Positions 1 through 8,531 of a stretch of 64,000 nucleotides of DNA are shown here, in pieces. A program made the position numbers and the translations under genes. The stretch comes from Anaerolineae bacterium (GTDB lineage: Bacteria > Chloroflexota > Anaerolineae > Aggregatilineales > Phototrophicaceae), in assembly GCA_022822545.1 (NCBI GenBank), contig JAJEBE010000045.1:26557-90556 (forward strand), in the 5' to 3' direction. Below the pieces are notes generated by a model. It made no database searches. It saw only the letters and a program-made list of their open reading frames with translations, and was not told the DNA's origin. Numbering within the stretch: position 1 is the first letter of the stretch; the number at the start of each line of letters is the position of its first letter.

Positions 1-104
1 ACCTCATCGAAAGTGATCTCCCCATTAGGTGAAAGCACCTTTGACGAAATCTCCTTCTCGCGACTATTCACGATGAGCGTCACATCATCCTTGTTCTCGG
101 TCAT
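1..104 (-). CDS. 5' end of a multiubiquitin-like protein (partial, leaves window)
   Basis: An ATG at 104-102 opens a minus-strand frame that stays open to the window edge. The 34 visible residues begin MTENKDDVTLIVNSREKEIS and end near ITFDE. The pattern 'x-V-N-x-R-x-K-x-V/I ... I-T-F-D-E-V' resembles the first beta-hairpin and helix start of the multiubiquitin domain (PF14452) of bacterial ubiquitin-like modification loci, which also encode E1-like, E2-like and JAB proteins. The gene is divergent from the XRE/ImmA pair, with 128 bases between the two start codons. Only one domain start is visible, so the call rests on a short match. Confidence 0.45.
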   Translation of the reverse strand, partial: MTENKDDVTLIVNSREKEISSKVLSPNGEITFDE

Positions 105-232
105 GGTTGTTTTCCCTTTCTGTCTCATTAGTATTTGACTGTACCGCATTCGGTACTACAATAAGCTTACATGACGCTGAAGACTTTGTCAAGAAAAATA
201 TACGTTGTATCGTAATTGGTACAGGTGATGGC

Positions 233-712
233 ATGAGCGCAGGAAGACTTGAGCTTGAAGAATTGGGGCGCATGGTTTCGGCAGAACGAAGACGTAGAGG
301 AATTAGTCTCAGAGATGCGGCAGATGAATTAGGAATTCCCTTCAATACATTGGCGCGGGTCGAGAAGGGGCACGTCCCCGACCTGCCGAAGTTTAAGAGA
401 CTTGTCGAATGGTGCGGTGCAGATATCAGGCAGTTTTTCGAATCTCAGGAGAAGCCAGCGTCTACGACCGATCTGATAGCCGAGCACCTTAAAGCCGATC
501 GCAGTCTCACATCTGGCGCAGCCGAACACATAGCCGGAATTGTCAAGGAACTTTATCAGGCACTGGCACGTCCCCAAGAAATCTCGGCAGCGCATTTACG
601 ATCAGCGAGAACATTTCGTCCAGCAGCGGCCCGCATCTTGGGGAAGATACTTGACGACCTGAACGAAGCGCTAATTGAGGAAGCAGCAAATGGCCCTGAG
701 AAGAGGGTTTAA
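233..712 (+). CDS. XRE-family helix-turn-helix regulator
   Basis: This is a 159-residue protein if translation starts at the ATG at 233, which follows an AGGTG ribosome binding site with 5 bases between; an in-frame upstream start at 107 lacks one. Residues about 8-65 form a Cro/C1-type helix-turn-helix ('RRRRGISLRDAADELGIP' then 'LARVEKGHVPDLPKFKRL'). The C-terminal 90 residues have no family I recognise. The end overlaps the next gene, an ImmA/IrrE protease. In such pairs the protease usually cleaves or inactivates the repressor after a stress or invasion signal. GC content is lower than in most of the window, which suggests horizontal acquisition. Confidence 0.8.
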   Translation: MSAGRLELEELGRMVSAERRRRGISLRDAADELGIPFNTLARVEKGHVPDLPKFKRLVEWCGADIRQFFESQEKPASTTDLIAEHLKADRSLTSGAAEHIAGIVKELYQALARPQEISAAHLRSARTFRPAAARILGKILDDLNEALIEEAANGPEKRV

Positions 713-1271
713 ATCCGAAGCCGAAAGAATCGCAAAGCAAGTACGAGCGGACTTGGGCTTAAATGGTTCACAGTCTATTACTCCAGAAATGCTTGCCAAC
801 CTGCTGGGTATAGAAATTTGGCCGGGAGATGAGTTAATCCCGCGAGAAAGATTCATTGAACTCGAGCAAATTCAGCCCGGGGCCTTTTCGGCTTGCACAT
901 TGCGTCCTTCAGATGATCGGATTGCTGTTGTATACAACCCGCTCTCATCCCATTCGCGCCGGACGAGTGACCTTGCACATGAACTTGCGCATATTCTTCT
1001 TGACCACAATTTGAGCCAGATAGTAAGGCTTGGCGATATCACATTCTTATCATGTGACCAAACTCAAGAGGAAGAGGCTGCTTGGCTGTCTGGATGCCTT
1101 CTCTTGCCGCGCGCTTTACTCTTGGCGGAAGTCCGTAGGGGATCGGACGCAAAAACAATTGCCAAAAGATATCGCGTAAGCGAGAAGATGGCACAATACA
1201 GATTAAATGTCACGGGTGTGGTCAGACAGCACCAAGCATCCAAAAGGAAGCGTCGTAATTCACGAGGGTGA
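690..1271 (+). CDS. ImmA/IrrE family metallopeptidase
   Basis: I chose the ATG at 690 because GAGGAAG lies 6 bases upstream; a TTG at 675 is also in frame. The product has 193 residues. The zinc-protease motif HELAH is at about residues 97-101 with LLDH after it, and the downstream 'EEEAAWLSGCLLLP' segment supplies the third ligand region typical of IrrE/ImmA proteins. A C-terminal helix-turn-helix-like stretch ('IAKRYRVSEKMAQYRL') is also usual for the family. It overlaps the XRE gene by 23 bases, so the two are co-translated. Related proteins cleave a partner repressor, and the XRE protein is the obvious candidate substrate. Confidence 0.88.
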   Translation: MALRRGFKSEAERIAKQVRADLGLNGSQSITPEMLANLLGIEIWPGDELIPRERFIELEQIQPGAFSACTLRPSDDRIAVVYNPLSSHSRRTSDLAHELAHILLDHNLSQIVRLGDITFLSCDQTQEEEAAWLSGCLLLPRALLLAEVRRGSDAKTIAKRYRVSEKMAQYRLNVTGVVRQHQASKRKRRNSRG

Positions 1272-1330
1272 GATGCCAAGGAGGTTTTTTTGGGTGGCTG
1301 GATAATGACTACACGTAATCACGCTCTGCG

Positions 1331-2107
1331 TCACAGGCGTGACATGTCTTCATCCCTGCTGCACGACCCGGCCCGCTCGCGCATCCACTCGCCATAATAA
1401 CGCACATCCGCCGCCAAACCCGCCGCGCCCTTCCATTGGGAGAGACGCGCCGCTTGCGGGCGATTCACAGAATCGCCCCTACCAGATTCGACGGGGACGG
1501 AACCGCCTACCGCCCTCTGTGAACTCTGTGCCTCTGTGGTGAATAAGTTTTTGCGATCGCGCGGATTCACCGGCGCCATCCCCGCGAACCGCGGCGGAAT
1601 CTCGATCATGGCTTTGTTGATCATCACCGCCACCGGGTTGAGGTCGCTGGCATGCGCTTCCAAACCCAGGCGCTGCGCCTCCAGCGGGATGCTGCCCCCG
1701 CCGGCGAATGGATCGAGCAGGGGCGGCGGATTGCCGTCGGTGGCGATGCGAATCAACTCGCGCGCCTGCCCCATGATGGTCTCGTCCGTCGTCGCTTCCC
1801 AGGTGACCAGGCGCTCGATGAAATCGAAGAGCTTCATGCGCGGACTATCGCCTTCGCGGGCGACATTGGGTCCATCGCCGGGCAAATCACGGCAAGCCGC
1901 CACGAACGCGGGATTGGCGCTCGGGTCTTCCGGGTCATCCACCAGCGACGCGAAAATGACCGCCCGCGCCGCCGCCAAGGGTCGCCGCGCCCACCACAGA
2001 TGCAGGGTCGACGGATGGCCGTGGCGGATGGATTTCTCGCGCGCGCTCGCCGCATTGATGGCATCCAGCGGCAGGGCGACTTCGATCAGTTTTTTGGCTG
2101 GCGGCAT
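1331..2107 (-). pseudogene. DUF1156 DNA methylase, 3'-truncated with repeat insertion
   Basis: The first 170 or so residues match the N-terminus of DUF1156 (PF06634-type) adenine-specific DNA methylases: '[20 protein letters not shown]', then the AdoMet-binding '[19 protein letters not shown]'. Family members are typically 800-1000 residues; this frame has 258. It diverges after '[14 protein letters not shown]', close to the edge of the XRE/ImmA block, so its 3' part (including the catalytic NPPY-type motif) is missing. A segment of about 38 residues between 'PVNPRDRKN' and '[15 protein letters not shown]' is translated dispersed repeat. In intact loci this methylase often travels with DUF499 and helicase genes. 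It is unlikely to be active. Confidence 0.85.
1436..1550. repeat. Dispersed repeats inserted in frame in the DUF1156 gene
   Basis: About 115 bases interrupt the conserved DUF1156 reading frame without closing it. The left part (1456-1482) is the palindromic GGGCGATT-AATCGCCCCTAC element found in intergenic regions elsewhere in this window. The right part (1513-1549) is the CTCTGTG-CCTCTGTGGTGAA element also seen at 63811-63834. Confidence 0.75.
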
Positions 2108-2253
2108 ATTCGCATCCGTTCCCTACCGTTGGCTTGGGCTGAATCTTAACACAAGATGGGGGGCTGCTCTCCCTGAAACTTTGGGGCATTGGGAGCTCAT
2201 CCCGGCGATCTGTTATACTCATGCTTGTAGAAACTGAGTGAAAGCGATGCGCG

Positions 2254-2814
2254 ATGGCGACCCAAGAGCGCGTGTACACGGTCGATGATGTCTGGCGGCT
2301 GGAGCAGGCGAATGAGAATCCGCTGGAGAAATACTATCTCATCGACGGGGAGTTGTGTATCAAGATGTCACCGACTGAATCGCATGGCGAGATTGCGGCG
2401 GAAATTGCGCGACTGATAGGCAATTATGTTGTGGAGCGCGGTATGGGGCGGGTAGGGGTCGAGGTGGGCTTCCATCCGTCGGGCGACCGTGGCACGGTGC
2501 TGCTGCCGGATGTGTCCTTCATCAGCAAAGCGCGGATGGCGCGGCGCGCGCGCGACAGTTATGTGCCCTACATGCCCGATCTGGCAGTCGAGATCATCTC
2601 GCCGTCGCAATCGCTCGCTCAAGTCCGCCGCAAAGCCGCAGTCTATCTTCGTCATGGGACGGCGCTAGTCTGGCTGATCGACCCGCAGACGAAATCCGCC
2701 GAGATCTGGCAGCCGGGAACGGAGCGGCGCGAAGTCACCCAACATGACGGTGAATTGAGCGGCGGCGATACGCTGCCCGGCTTCCGCCTGCCCCTGCGGC
2801 AAATCTTCCCCTGA
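2254..2814 (+). CDS. Uma2 family endonuclease-like protein
   Basis: The 186-residue product has the Uma2/DUF820 PD-(D/E)XK nuclease fold. The N-terminal part has 'YYLIDGELCIKMSPTESHG'; the catalytic core has 'LLPDVSFI' and 'DLAVEIISPSQ' (acidic residues in the two strands), followed by 'KAAVYLRHGTALVWLIDP'. Length is normal for the family. These proteins are abundant in Cyanobacteria and Chloroflexota and have no settled role. The gene sits on the opposite strand between the helicase and the broken methylase, suggesting it was inserted into a former methylase-helicase operon. Confidence 0.87.
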   Translation: MATQERVYTVDDVWRLEQANENPLEKYYLIDGELCIKMSPTESHGEIAAEIARLIGNYVVERGMGRVGVEVGFHPSGDRGTVLLPDVSFISKARMARRARDSYVPYMPDLAVEIISPSQSLAQVRRKAAVYLRHGTALVWLIDPQTKSAEIWQPGTERREVTQHDGELSGGDTLPGFRLPLRQIFP

Positions 2815-2827
2815 GCGGTCGCGCAAA

Positions 2828-5800
2828 TCAGCGCGGCGCTGTGCTGGCGGCAAATAGTTGCCTCAGGTTGAACTGGGCCGATTTGGGCGCTTTGAAATCG
2901 TAGCCTCGCACATAGCGGATATGCCTGGCTTCCCCGCCATCGATCTCGACCAGCGCCAGGATGAACTGCTCCTCGCTGTTGAAGGCGGCGAAGAGTTCAT
3001 TCTTGGTCAGCGTCACATCGGCCGCGCCTTTCCGCCGGCCCTTGACCTCGATGAAGCGCAGCTTGGCGTTCTCGCCCGGCGGTTTGCTCTCGATGTCATA
3101 GCCGCGCTTCTCCCGGCTGACATCAAGCGGCCTATTGCCCAGGTCGCGCTCCGCCGCCATCACCGCGTCCATGGCGATCTTCTCGCTCACCCGCGTATCG
3201 ACTGCCCGCGAATCGATATTCTCGCCCTGCAGCAGACCGATGGGAATGATCAAGGCGCCGCCGGCCACAATCGGGCGGGCCGCGCTGATCTGCCGCTCCT
3301 GCTCGATTTCCTTTTTGCGCTGCACCAGCCGTTCACGCAGATCATCGGCGCGCTGCTGCGCCCGGCCGCTGTTCAGGCGCGCGTTGTGCTTGCCGGCTTC
3401 TTCTTGCGCGCGCAGTTGCGCCGCCCGCCCGTCCCAATAATAGAATTCCCGCGTGAGGCGCTCCTGTACCGCCCGCTCGGTCTTATCCAGCCGTTCGTCC
3501 CGCGGTTCCCGGATGCGCTCCAGATGGCGCGGAATCAGGCGCTCGATGGCGTAGTTGACGGCGCGCCGCTCCAATTGCTCGCCTTTGAGCCAGTCCTGCT
3601 CCAGCATCGGCGCGATCTTCGCTCGTTCATGCTGGTCCGTGGGGCGGTAATCGAGGTAGGGCGCGGCGCCAGCTTCGTGGATGCCGCCGGCGCCGTCGAT
3701 TTCGACGAAGTGCGCCTCGCGGGAGATGACGCTGTGATCGCGGCCGCGGCTGGGCACAGCATCCCGGATAGCGCCCTCCAAATAGAACAGGACGCGCAAT
3801 TCGTCGCCCGGGTCTTTCGGGTCGACCAGCATGGCGCCGCGTTTCAGGGTCTCGCGCTCCCGCTTCAGCATCAGGCTGATCACCGCATCGAGCAGGGGAT
3901 GCCCCGGGCAGACGAAGGCGGCATCCGGCTTCTTGTCAACTTGGATCAGATCCTTGTCAAAGCAAATGCGACTGTACTTTCGCGCAATCGGCCCCAGCCC
4001 GCGCTCCCGGGCCTGATTGCGAATGATGGCCGGCACATTATTGATGGCGTGCCGTCCGCTCTCGCGTTCATGCAATGCGCCGCCCAGCTCTTGAAAAGCG
4101 GCTTTGAAGAAGTCGGCGATGAAATGCGGCTGCAGCTTGCGGGCATTGGCCCGCTCCATCTCCTCGCGCACTTCTTCGACCTTGCTCGTATCCATAACGC
4201 CCGTGACGAGCAGGTCATCACGAACGATCTCCTTGACGCGCTCCTGGTCGGTGGCATTGTCGATTGTGATCTTTAGTCGGTCGCGCACTTCCGGCTTATC
4301 GCCATAACGCAAAGCTTCGACCATCAGTTGTCGCAGCGGCGTCTCGCGGAATAGCTCGCCCAGAACATCAAAAACCTGCCCGTTCAAGCGGTCCCGCTCT
4401 CTGGCGATTTTCTCCAGCAAACGTTTGTAGACGGCGCCTTCGCGCGTTTCGCCGGCCACCAGATTCCAAAGGTGACAGACTTCTTTTTGTCCGATGCGGT
4501 GGATGCGCCCGAAGCGCTGCTCAAGCCGGTTAGGGTTCCAGGGCAGATCGTAATTCACCATCAGGTGGGCGCTTTGCAAGTTGATGCCTTCGCCGGCGGC
4601 ATCGGTCGCTACCAGAATCTGGACATCGGCATCGTGACGGAAATCTTCTTCTACCTTGCGGCGCTCTTCCCGGCGGGCGCCGCCATGAATCGTCACGACC
4701 GCTTCGGGGCGTCCGATCACCCGATTCAAGTTGTCGACGAGATAGTCGAGCGTATCGCGATGTTCTGTGAAGATGACCAGTTTGCGCGCTGTGCCGCCAG
4801 CCTGCTTCATTTCCGGCGTATCTTGCAGCAGGCTCAGCAATTGCAGCCACTTATTATCCTTGCTGCTCTGCCGCAGGCGATATGCTTGCGCCTCGAGCCC
4901 GCGCAGAATCTCGATTTCCTCTTCCAGTTGCGCCACTGTCTTGGCGGCGGTCGCATGGTCGACCAGCTCGGCTTCAATCGCTTCGACTTCGCGATCGGGG
5001 GCGTCATCCAGGTCTTCATCGAGGTTGATGTCATAACTGAATTCCGGCGGCTGCAAGATGCCTTCCGGGCGATCCTGTTCTTCCTTCAATCGAGCTTCCA
5101 GCTTCTCGCGTCGGCGCCGAATCGAATGATAGATAGCTGCCGGCGATGAAGCCAGGCGGCGCTGCAAGATCGTCAGCGCGAAGCCAATCGCGCTTCTGCG
5201 TCCACCGTGTTCCAGTTCATCGATCCGATTGAACTGCGTGCGTACATACTCGGTGACATTTTCGTAAAGGACCCGCTCTTCGCGCGATAAAGCGTAATCC
5301 AAGGTGGTCGCTTTGCGCTCCGGGAAGAGCCGCGCGCCATCAAACTTTAGCAGCCGCTCCTTGATCATGCGCCGCATCAGGTCGTTAACATCACCGCGTC
5401 GCGCGCCTTCACGAGCGCGCCCTTCAAAGCGGTCGGGATCCAGCAGCTTCATGAAGAGATCGAAATCGTCATCCTTGCCGTTGTGCGGCGTAGCGGTCAT
5501 CAGCAGCAGATGGCGCGTCAACTGGCCCAGCAGCTTGCCGAGCCTATAGCGCTTCGTTTCTTCCAGTTTGTTGCCGAAGTAGGTCGCCGACATCTTATGC
5601 GCTTCGTCACAGACAACCAGGTCCCAATCCGTCTGCGCCAATCGGCTCTGGATCTCCTCATTACGACTGATTTGGTCCAGGCGCACGATCAGACGATCGT
5701 TTTCAGCAAAGGGATTGCCGCTGCGTGATGCCTCGATCATGTCGCGTGTGACGATCCTGAAGTCAAGCTGGAATTTGCCGCCCAGTTCATCCTGCCATTG

Positions 5801-6295
5801 CTCGGTCAGATTCCCCGGCGCGCAGATCAAGCAGCGCCGCGCATCGCCGCGCACGATCAATTCGCGGATGAGCAAGCCGGCCATGATGGTCTTGCCCGCC
5901 CCAGGATCATCAGCGAGCAGGAAGCGCAGCGGCTGCCGCGTCAGCATTTCATCATAGACTGCGGTTATCTGGTGCGGCAGCGGTTCAATGAGCGAGGTAT
6001 GCACCGCCAAGAGCGGGTCGAAGAGATGCCCCAGCTGAATGCGATAAGCCTCCGACGCCAGCCGCAACAATCGCCCATCTCCGTCAAAGGGCCACAGGCG
6101 CTGTACCGCTGGTGTGAAGAGCGTCGCTTCGTCCGCTCGGTAGAGCACCCTTTCGCCCAGACCTCCGTCCGCTTGACGATAGTACACCGAAACGGAATTG
6201 GGGCCGCTTCGATCCACGTCAATCAGCTCGACCGTTTGGCTTGGAACAATGCCATTGACTCGCATCTTGCGTTCTAGCTCTTCAAGTTTGATCAC
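2828..6295 (-). CDS. SNF2-family helicase with C-terminal DUF3883 domain
   Basis: This 1155-residue protein appears intact. The N-terminal helicase half has Walker A GAGKT (132-136), DEAH (230-233) and the TAT motif in 'LLLMTATPHNGK'. The second RecA domain shows 'LVIFTEHRDTLDYLV', 'VATDAAGEGINLQ' and 'NRLEQRFGRIHRIGQ'. The C-terminal 100 residues ('LRFIEVKGRRKGAADVTLT') match DUF3883, a restriction-endonuclease-like fold often fused to defence helicases. Such helicases occur with DUF1156 methylases and in DISARM-like systems. Here the methylase just downstream is broken, so the helicase may be an orphan of a former defence module, or may act with components outside the window. Confidence 0.9.
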   Translation of the reverse strand: MIKLEELERKMRVNGIVPSQTVELIDVDRSGPNSVSVYYRQADGGLGERVLYRADEATLFTPAVQRLWPFDGDGRLLRLASEAYRIQLGHLFDPLLAVHTSLIEPLPHQITAVYDEMLTRQPLRFLLADDPGAGKTIMAGLLIRELIVRGDARRCLICAPGNLTEQWQDELGGKFQLDFRIVTRDMIEASRSGNPFAENDRLIVRLDQISRNEEIQSRLAQTDWDLVVCDEAHKMSATYFGNKLEETKRYRLGKLLGQLTRHLLLMTATPHNGKDDDFDLFMKLLDPDRFEGRAREGARRGDVNDLMRRMIKERLLKFDGARLFPERKATTLDYALSREERVLYENVTEYVRTQFNRIDELEHGGRRSAIGFALTILQRRLASSPAAIYHSIRRRREKLEARLKEEQDRPEGILQPPEFSYDINLDEDLDDAPDREVEAIEAELVDHATAAKTVAQLEEEIEILRGLEAQAYRLRQSSKDNKWLQLLSLLQDTPEMKQAGGTARKLVIFTEHRDTLDYLVDNLNRVIGRPEAVVTIHGGARREERRKVEEDFRHDADVQILVATDAAGEGINLQSAHLMVNYDLPWNPNRLEQRFGRIHRIGQKEVCHLWNLVAGETREGAVYKRLLEKIARERDRLNGQVFDVLGELFRETPLRQLMVEALRYGDKPEVRDRLKITIDNATDQERVKEIVRDDLLVTGVMDTSKVEEVREEMERANARKLQPHFIADFFKAAFQELGGALHERESGRHAINNVPAIIRNQARERGLGPIARKYSRICFDKDLIQVDKKPDAAFVCPGHPLLDAVISLMLKRERETLKRGAMLVDPKDPGDELRVLFYLEGAIRDAVPSRGRDHSVISREAHFVEIDGAGGIHEAGAAPYLDYRPTDQHERAKIAPMLEQDWLKGEQLERRAVNYAIERLIPRHLERIREPRDERLDKTERAVQERLTREFYYWDGRAAQLRAQEEAGKHNARLNSGRAQQRADDLRERLVQRKKEIEQERQISAARPIVAGGALIIPIGLLQGENIDSRAVDTRVSEKIAMDAVMAAERDLGNRPLDVSREKRGYDIESKPPGENAKLRFIEVKGRRKGAADVTLTKNELFAAFNSEEQFILALVEIDGGEARHIRYVRGYDFKAPKSAQFNLRQLFAASTAPR

Positions 6296-6493
6296 GCGCT
6301 GTCCTCTGTGTGCGGAATGTGAATTCGCTGCCTATGTCTTCTTGATCGGCAGTCCTCACCCATCCAACTTGAGTGATGGCTGGTTTACGAAGTCGGCAAA
6401 GTCCAACGCTCGCCAGTTTCCTGTCGATTTTATCGACTGTCCAGTAGATACGGCAATCTTTGTGGCAGGACGATATCACGACAACATTTAACT

Positions 6494-6506
6494 AAATACT
6501 ACATTT
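6494..6506. repeat. Iteron copy downstream of the partition remnant
   Basis: AAATACTACATTT matches the AAAT-N5-ATTT iterons found upstream of parA (7443-7523). It lies in the 268-base gap between the helicase start and the small partner gene, so the remnant is flanked on both sides by the same motif. Confidence 0.55.
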
Positions 6507-6563
6507 GATCAAATATCCATAGCGACCATGCCAACTTGCGCGCGGTCGCATGGCGCAAATCAC

Positions 6564-6731
6564 CTACAGTTGCTCCAAGCCCTTTTCAAGCGCCATTTCC
6601 CGGAATTCGGCTCGGCTCATGCGGGCTTCCTTGGATAGACCAGCATTGAACTGATAGTAGGCGTCATCAAGCCGCGCCAGGAGTTTCGGCACAACACAGA
6701 AAGATGCAGTCTTGCGCTTGTTTGGCGTCAC
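6564..6731 (-). CDS. Small ParA-partner protein, ribbon-helix-helix-like
   Basis: A GTG at 6731-6729 opens a 55-residue frame ending in TAG at 6566-6564. It begins 25 bases after the end of the parA remnant on the same strand, the usual place for a centromere-binding partner. The N-terminus is basic (MTPNKRK). The C-terminal half ('SKEARMSRAEFREMALEKG') has the pattern of the second helix pair of ribbon-helix-helix or short ParG/omega-type proteins. An overlapping ATG frame starting at 6735 closes after 22 codons. The frame appears undamaged even though parA is broken. The function is inferred from position and pattern only. Confidence 0.5.
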   Translation of the reverse strand: MTPNKRKTASFCVVPKLLARLDDAYYQFNAGLSKEARMSRAEFREMALEKGLEQL

Positions 6732-6756
6732 TCATGGCGGTCCCCGTTCGCTCGTT

Positions 6757-7406
6757 TCATGACAAACTTGGCCAGAGGTACTGCGGGATGCTTTCCTGCA
6801 AGCCGGCCATGAATTCCTTTTGGTTGGCCTTTGGCGCAAAAGCGACAGGCGCGCCGCCCCCAATATCAATACCGATGCGAAAGGCGCTTTCCAATGTCCT
6901 GATCTGCGCGAGCAAGGACGTGATCGTATAGGTATAGGTCTGATGCATGCGGGCTGGAATCAGGATACGGCGGCAGGCTAACAGCGCATTGTCGGTCACT
7001 GTGGCCAAGACTAGGTGGCAATCGACAAGGATATAGTCGTAATCCTTCTCAATTTCTTCAAAGACACGCTCTAGGCGACGCTCACGGTTTCGGGCTGTGG
7101 CCAGCGCCTTTTCTGCCAAGTACATTTGGATATTGCCAGGAAGTACATCAAAGTCATCATTCGCGAGGCTTGAATGACCGCATTGGGATCTTCTTCCAGA
7201 TCGGTGATGAGAGTATAGATGCTTTCGCCGCCGTCTTCGTAGGTCGCGCTATCAAAGCCTACGGAAGTCGTGAGCGCAACTTGGCCATCCAGATCGCAGA
7301 TAAGTACAGCCTTGCCCAAGGCAGCCAAGGCGCCAGCCACGTTGATTGTAACCGGCGTCTTCCCGGCACCGCCCTTTTAATTGAAGACCGCAATCCCTAT
7401 GGTCAT
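6757..7406 (-). pseudogene. parA: Broken ParA-type partition ATPase
   Basis: Reading from the ATG at 7406 gives MTIGIAVFN, a TAA at codon 10 (7379-7377), then 'KGGAGKTPVTINVAGALAAL', the deviant Walker A of ParA ATPases. TAA replaces the CAA (Gln) expected in the family signature N-Q-K-G-G, a single C-to-T change. One base is then missing near 7160, where 'VIQASR' should continue as 'NDDFDVLPGNIQMYLAEKA' in the next frame. The rest ('YDYILVDCH', 'RILIPARMHQTY') is normal. Total length without the two lesions would be about 217 residues, typical for a small ParA. Assembly error is an alternative, but two independent lesions favour a real pseudogene. Confidence 0.85.
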
Positions 7407-7442
7407 CCGTAGTAGCAACCCTCTCGCTCGCAACAATTACTT

Positions 7443-7523
7443 AAATACAGCATTTTTCTAAATCGTGCATTTGATTTAATGCTGTATTTGAATGCAAATA
7501 CCATTTAATTAAATCCTACATTT
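7443..7523. repeat. AT-rich iterons upstream of parA
   Basis: Four copies of a 13-base motif AAAT-N5-ATTT occur in 81 bases: AAATACAGCATTT (7443-7455), AAATCGTGCATTT (7460-7472), an inverted copy TAATGCTGTATTT (7477-7489) and AAATCCTACATTT (7511-7523). A fifth copy lies past the other end of the remnant at 6494-6506. Short repeats beside parA are typical of a centromere and operator bound by the small partner protein. That role is inferred from position. Confidence 0.6.
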
Positions 7524-7797
7524 ACTTACACAGTACATTATATCTATTATTGCATTTGAACAAATGGGCATATAGCTGAGTCGCGAAGATCGGTCTTCAG
7601 CGACCGCTTTCCCGATGGAGACCTGTGCTGGGGGTGCGCCAGACTGATCTGCTAGGAATAACGACGCGATAAGATCTCCATCGCCAGATCGGCATGACGG
7701 AAACACAACCCGCACCGACGGTTGCTCCGCCAAGTTGGAGCGTTGTTCAATTGCGCGATCCGCGATTTCGTCGTGGGATTCATGGGCATATAAAAGC

Positions 7798-7832
7798 AAA
7801 AAGCCTCGATTCTTGGCAGAAACAGGCTTTTT
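7798..7832. terminator. Terminator-like hairpin
   Basis: AAAAAGCCT and AGGCTTTTT form a perfect 9-base stem around a 17-base loop. The A-run and T-run at its ends would let it act as an intrinsic terminator on either strand, though the loop is long. Confidence 0.4.
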
Positions 7833-8502
7833 CGCTGAGGACTATCTGGAACACGTTATGGCGGGAACCGCATTGTGCTCTTAGTTGTAAAGGTACGCCA
7901 TCATAGTACCGTATTGTTCGTTTTGTGCCAACCCCAAATTAGAAGAATTTGCAAATTCCTCAGATTTCCCTTTAGAAGGCTCGCAGACGGCCGCCAGACC
8001 CGCCTGGGCGAGCCCTATGCGCTATCCGTTGCTTAAGACCGCCAGGTCGTCTACGCGCGTCCTCGGTGCCCATATGGGCATTCTTGCGCGCCTGACAGCG
8101 TTTCGCTGCCCCTACGGCCAAATACGGCCGTTTCTCAGCCTGTTCAGGACCCAGCTACCTCGATCCACACATACCGTGACCAGCCCGAGAAGAAACTCAC
8201 TGGCCGTGGGCCGTGCGATTGCGGTTCGCCGGAACGCGGGAAGGGCAGACAGGCTTTATTTCTTGTCCGCAAAACAAGGGAGGCGAAATCAGCGGCGCCT
8301 GACTTGCGTTACGCGAAAACGAAAGTTAAATTGTATGAGCGTTAAGTTCGAACGAGTGTCCTCTTCAGCGGTCGAAGCCATAATTTCGGCCGCGTACCTC
8401 GCCCGAGATCGTGGGGCCTCGCAACCTGCTCAGCATGATCAGGGACATTTGTCCCACCGGCCTTTCCGAGCAGGCACCAGTCGCAGCGCCTTGCTTAAAT
8501 GC

Positions 8503-8531
8503 AAACAACCGCCTCTGCCGGACGGTTGTTT
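8503..8531. terminator. Terminator-like hairpin
   Basis: AAACAACCG and CGGTTGTTT form a perfect 9-base stem with an 11-base loop. Only three terminal T residues follow, so termination activity is uncertain. No gene ends nearby. Confidence 0.3.

Noticed and set aside
2858..4276. Open frame of 472 codons on the + strand
   Set aside because: It is antisense to the helicase's second half, and its translation is low in complexity without motifs.
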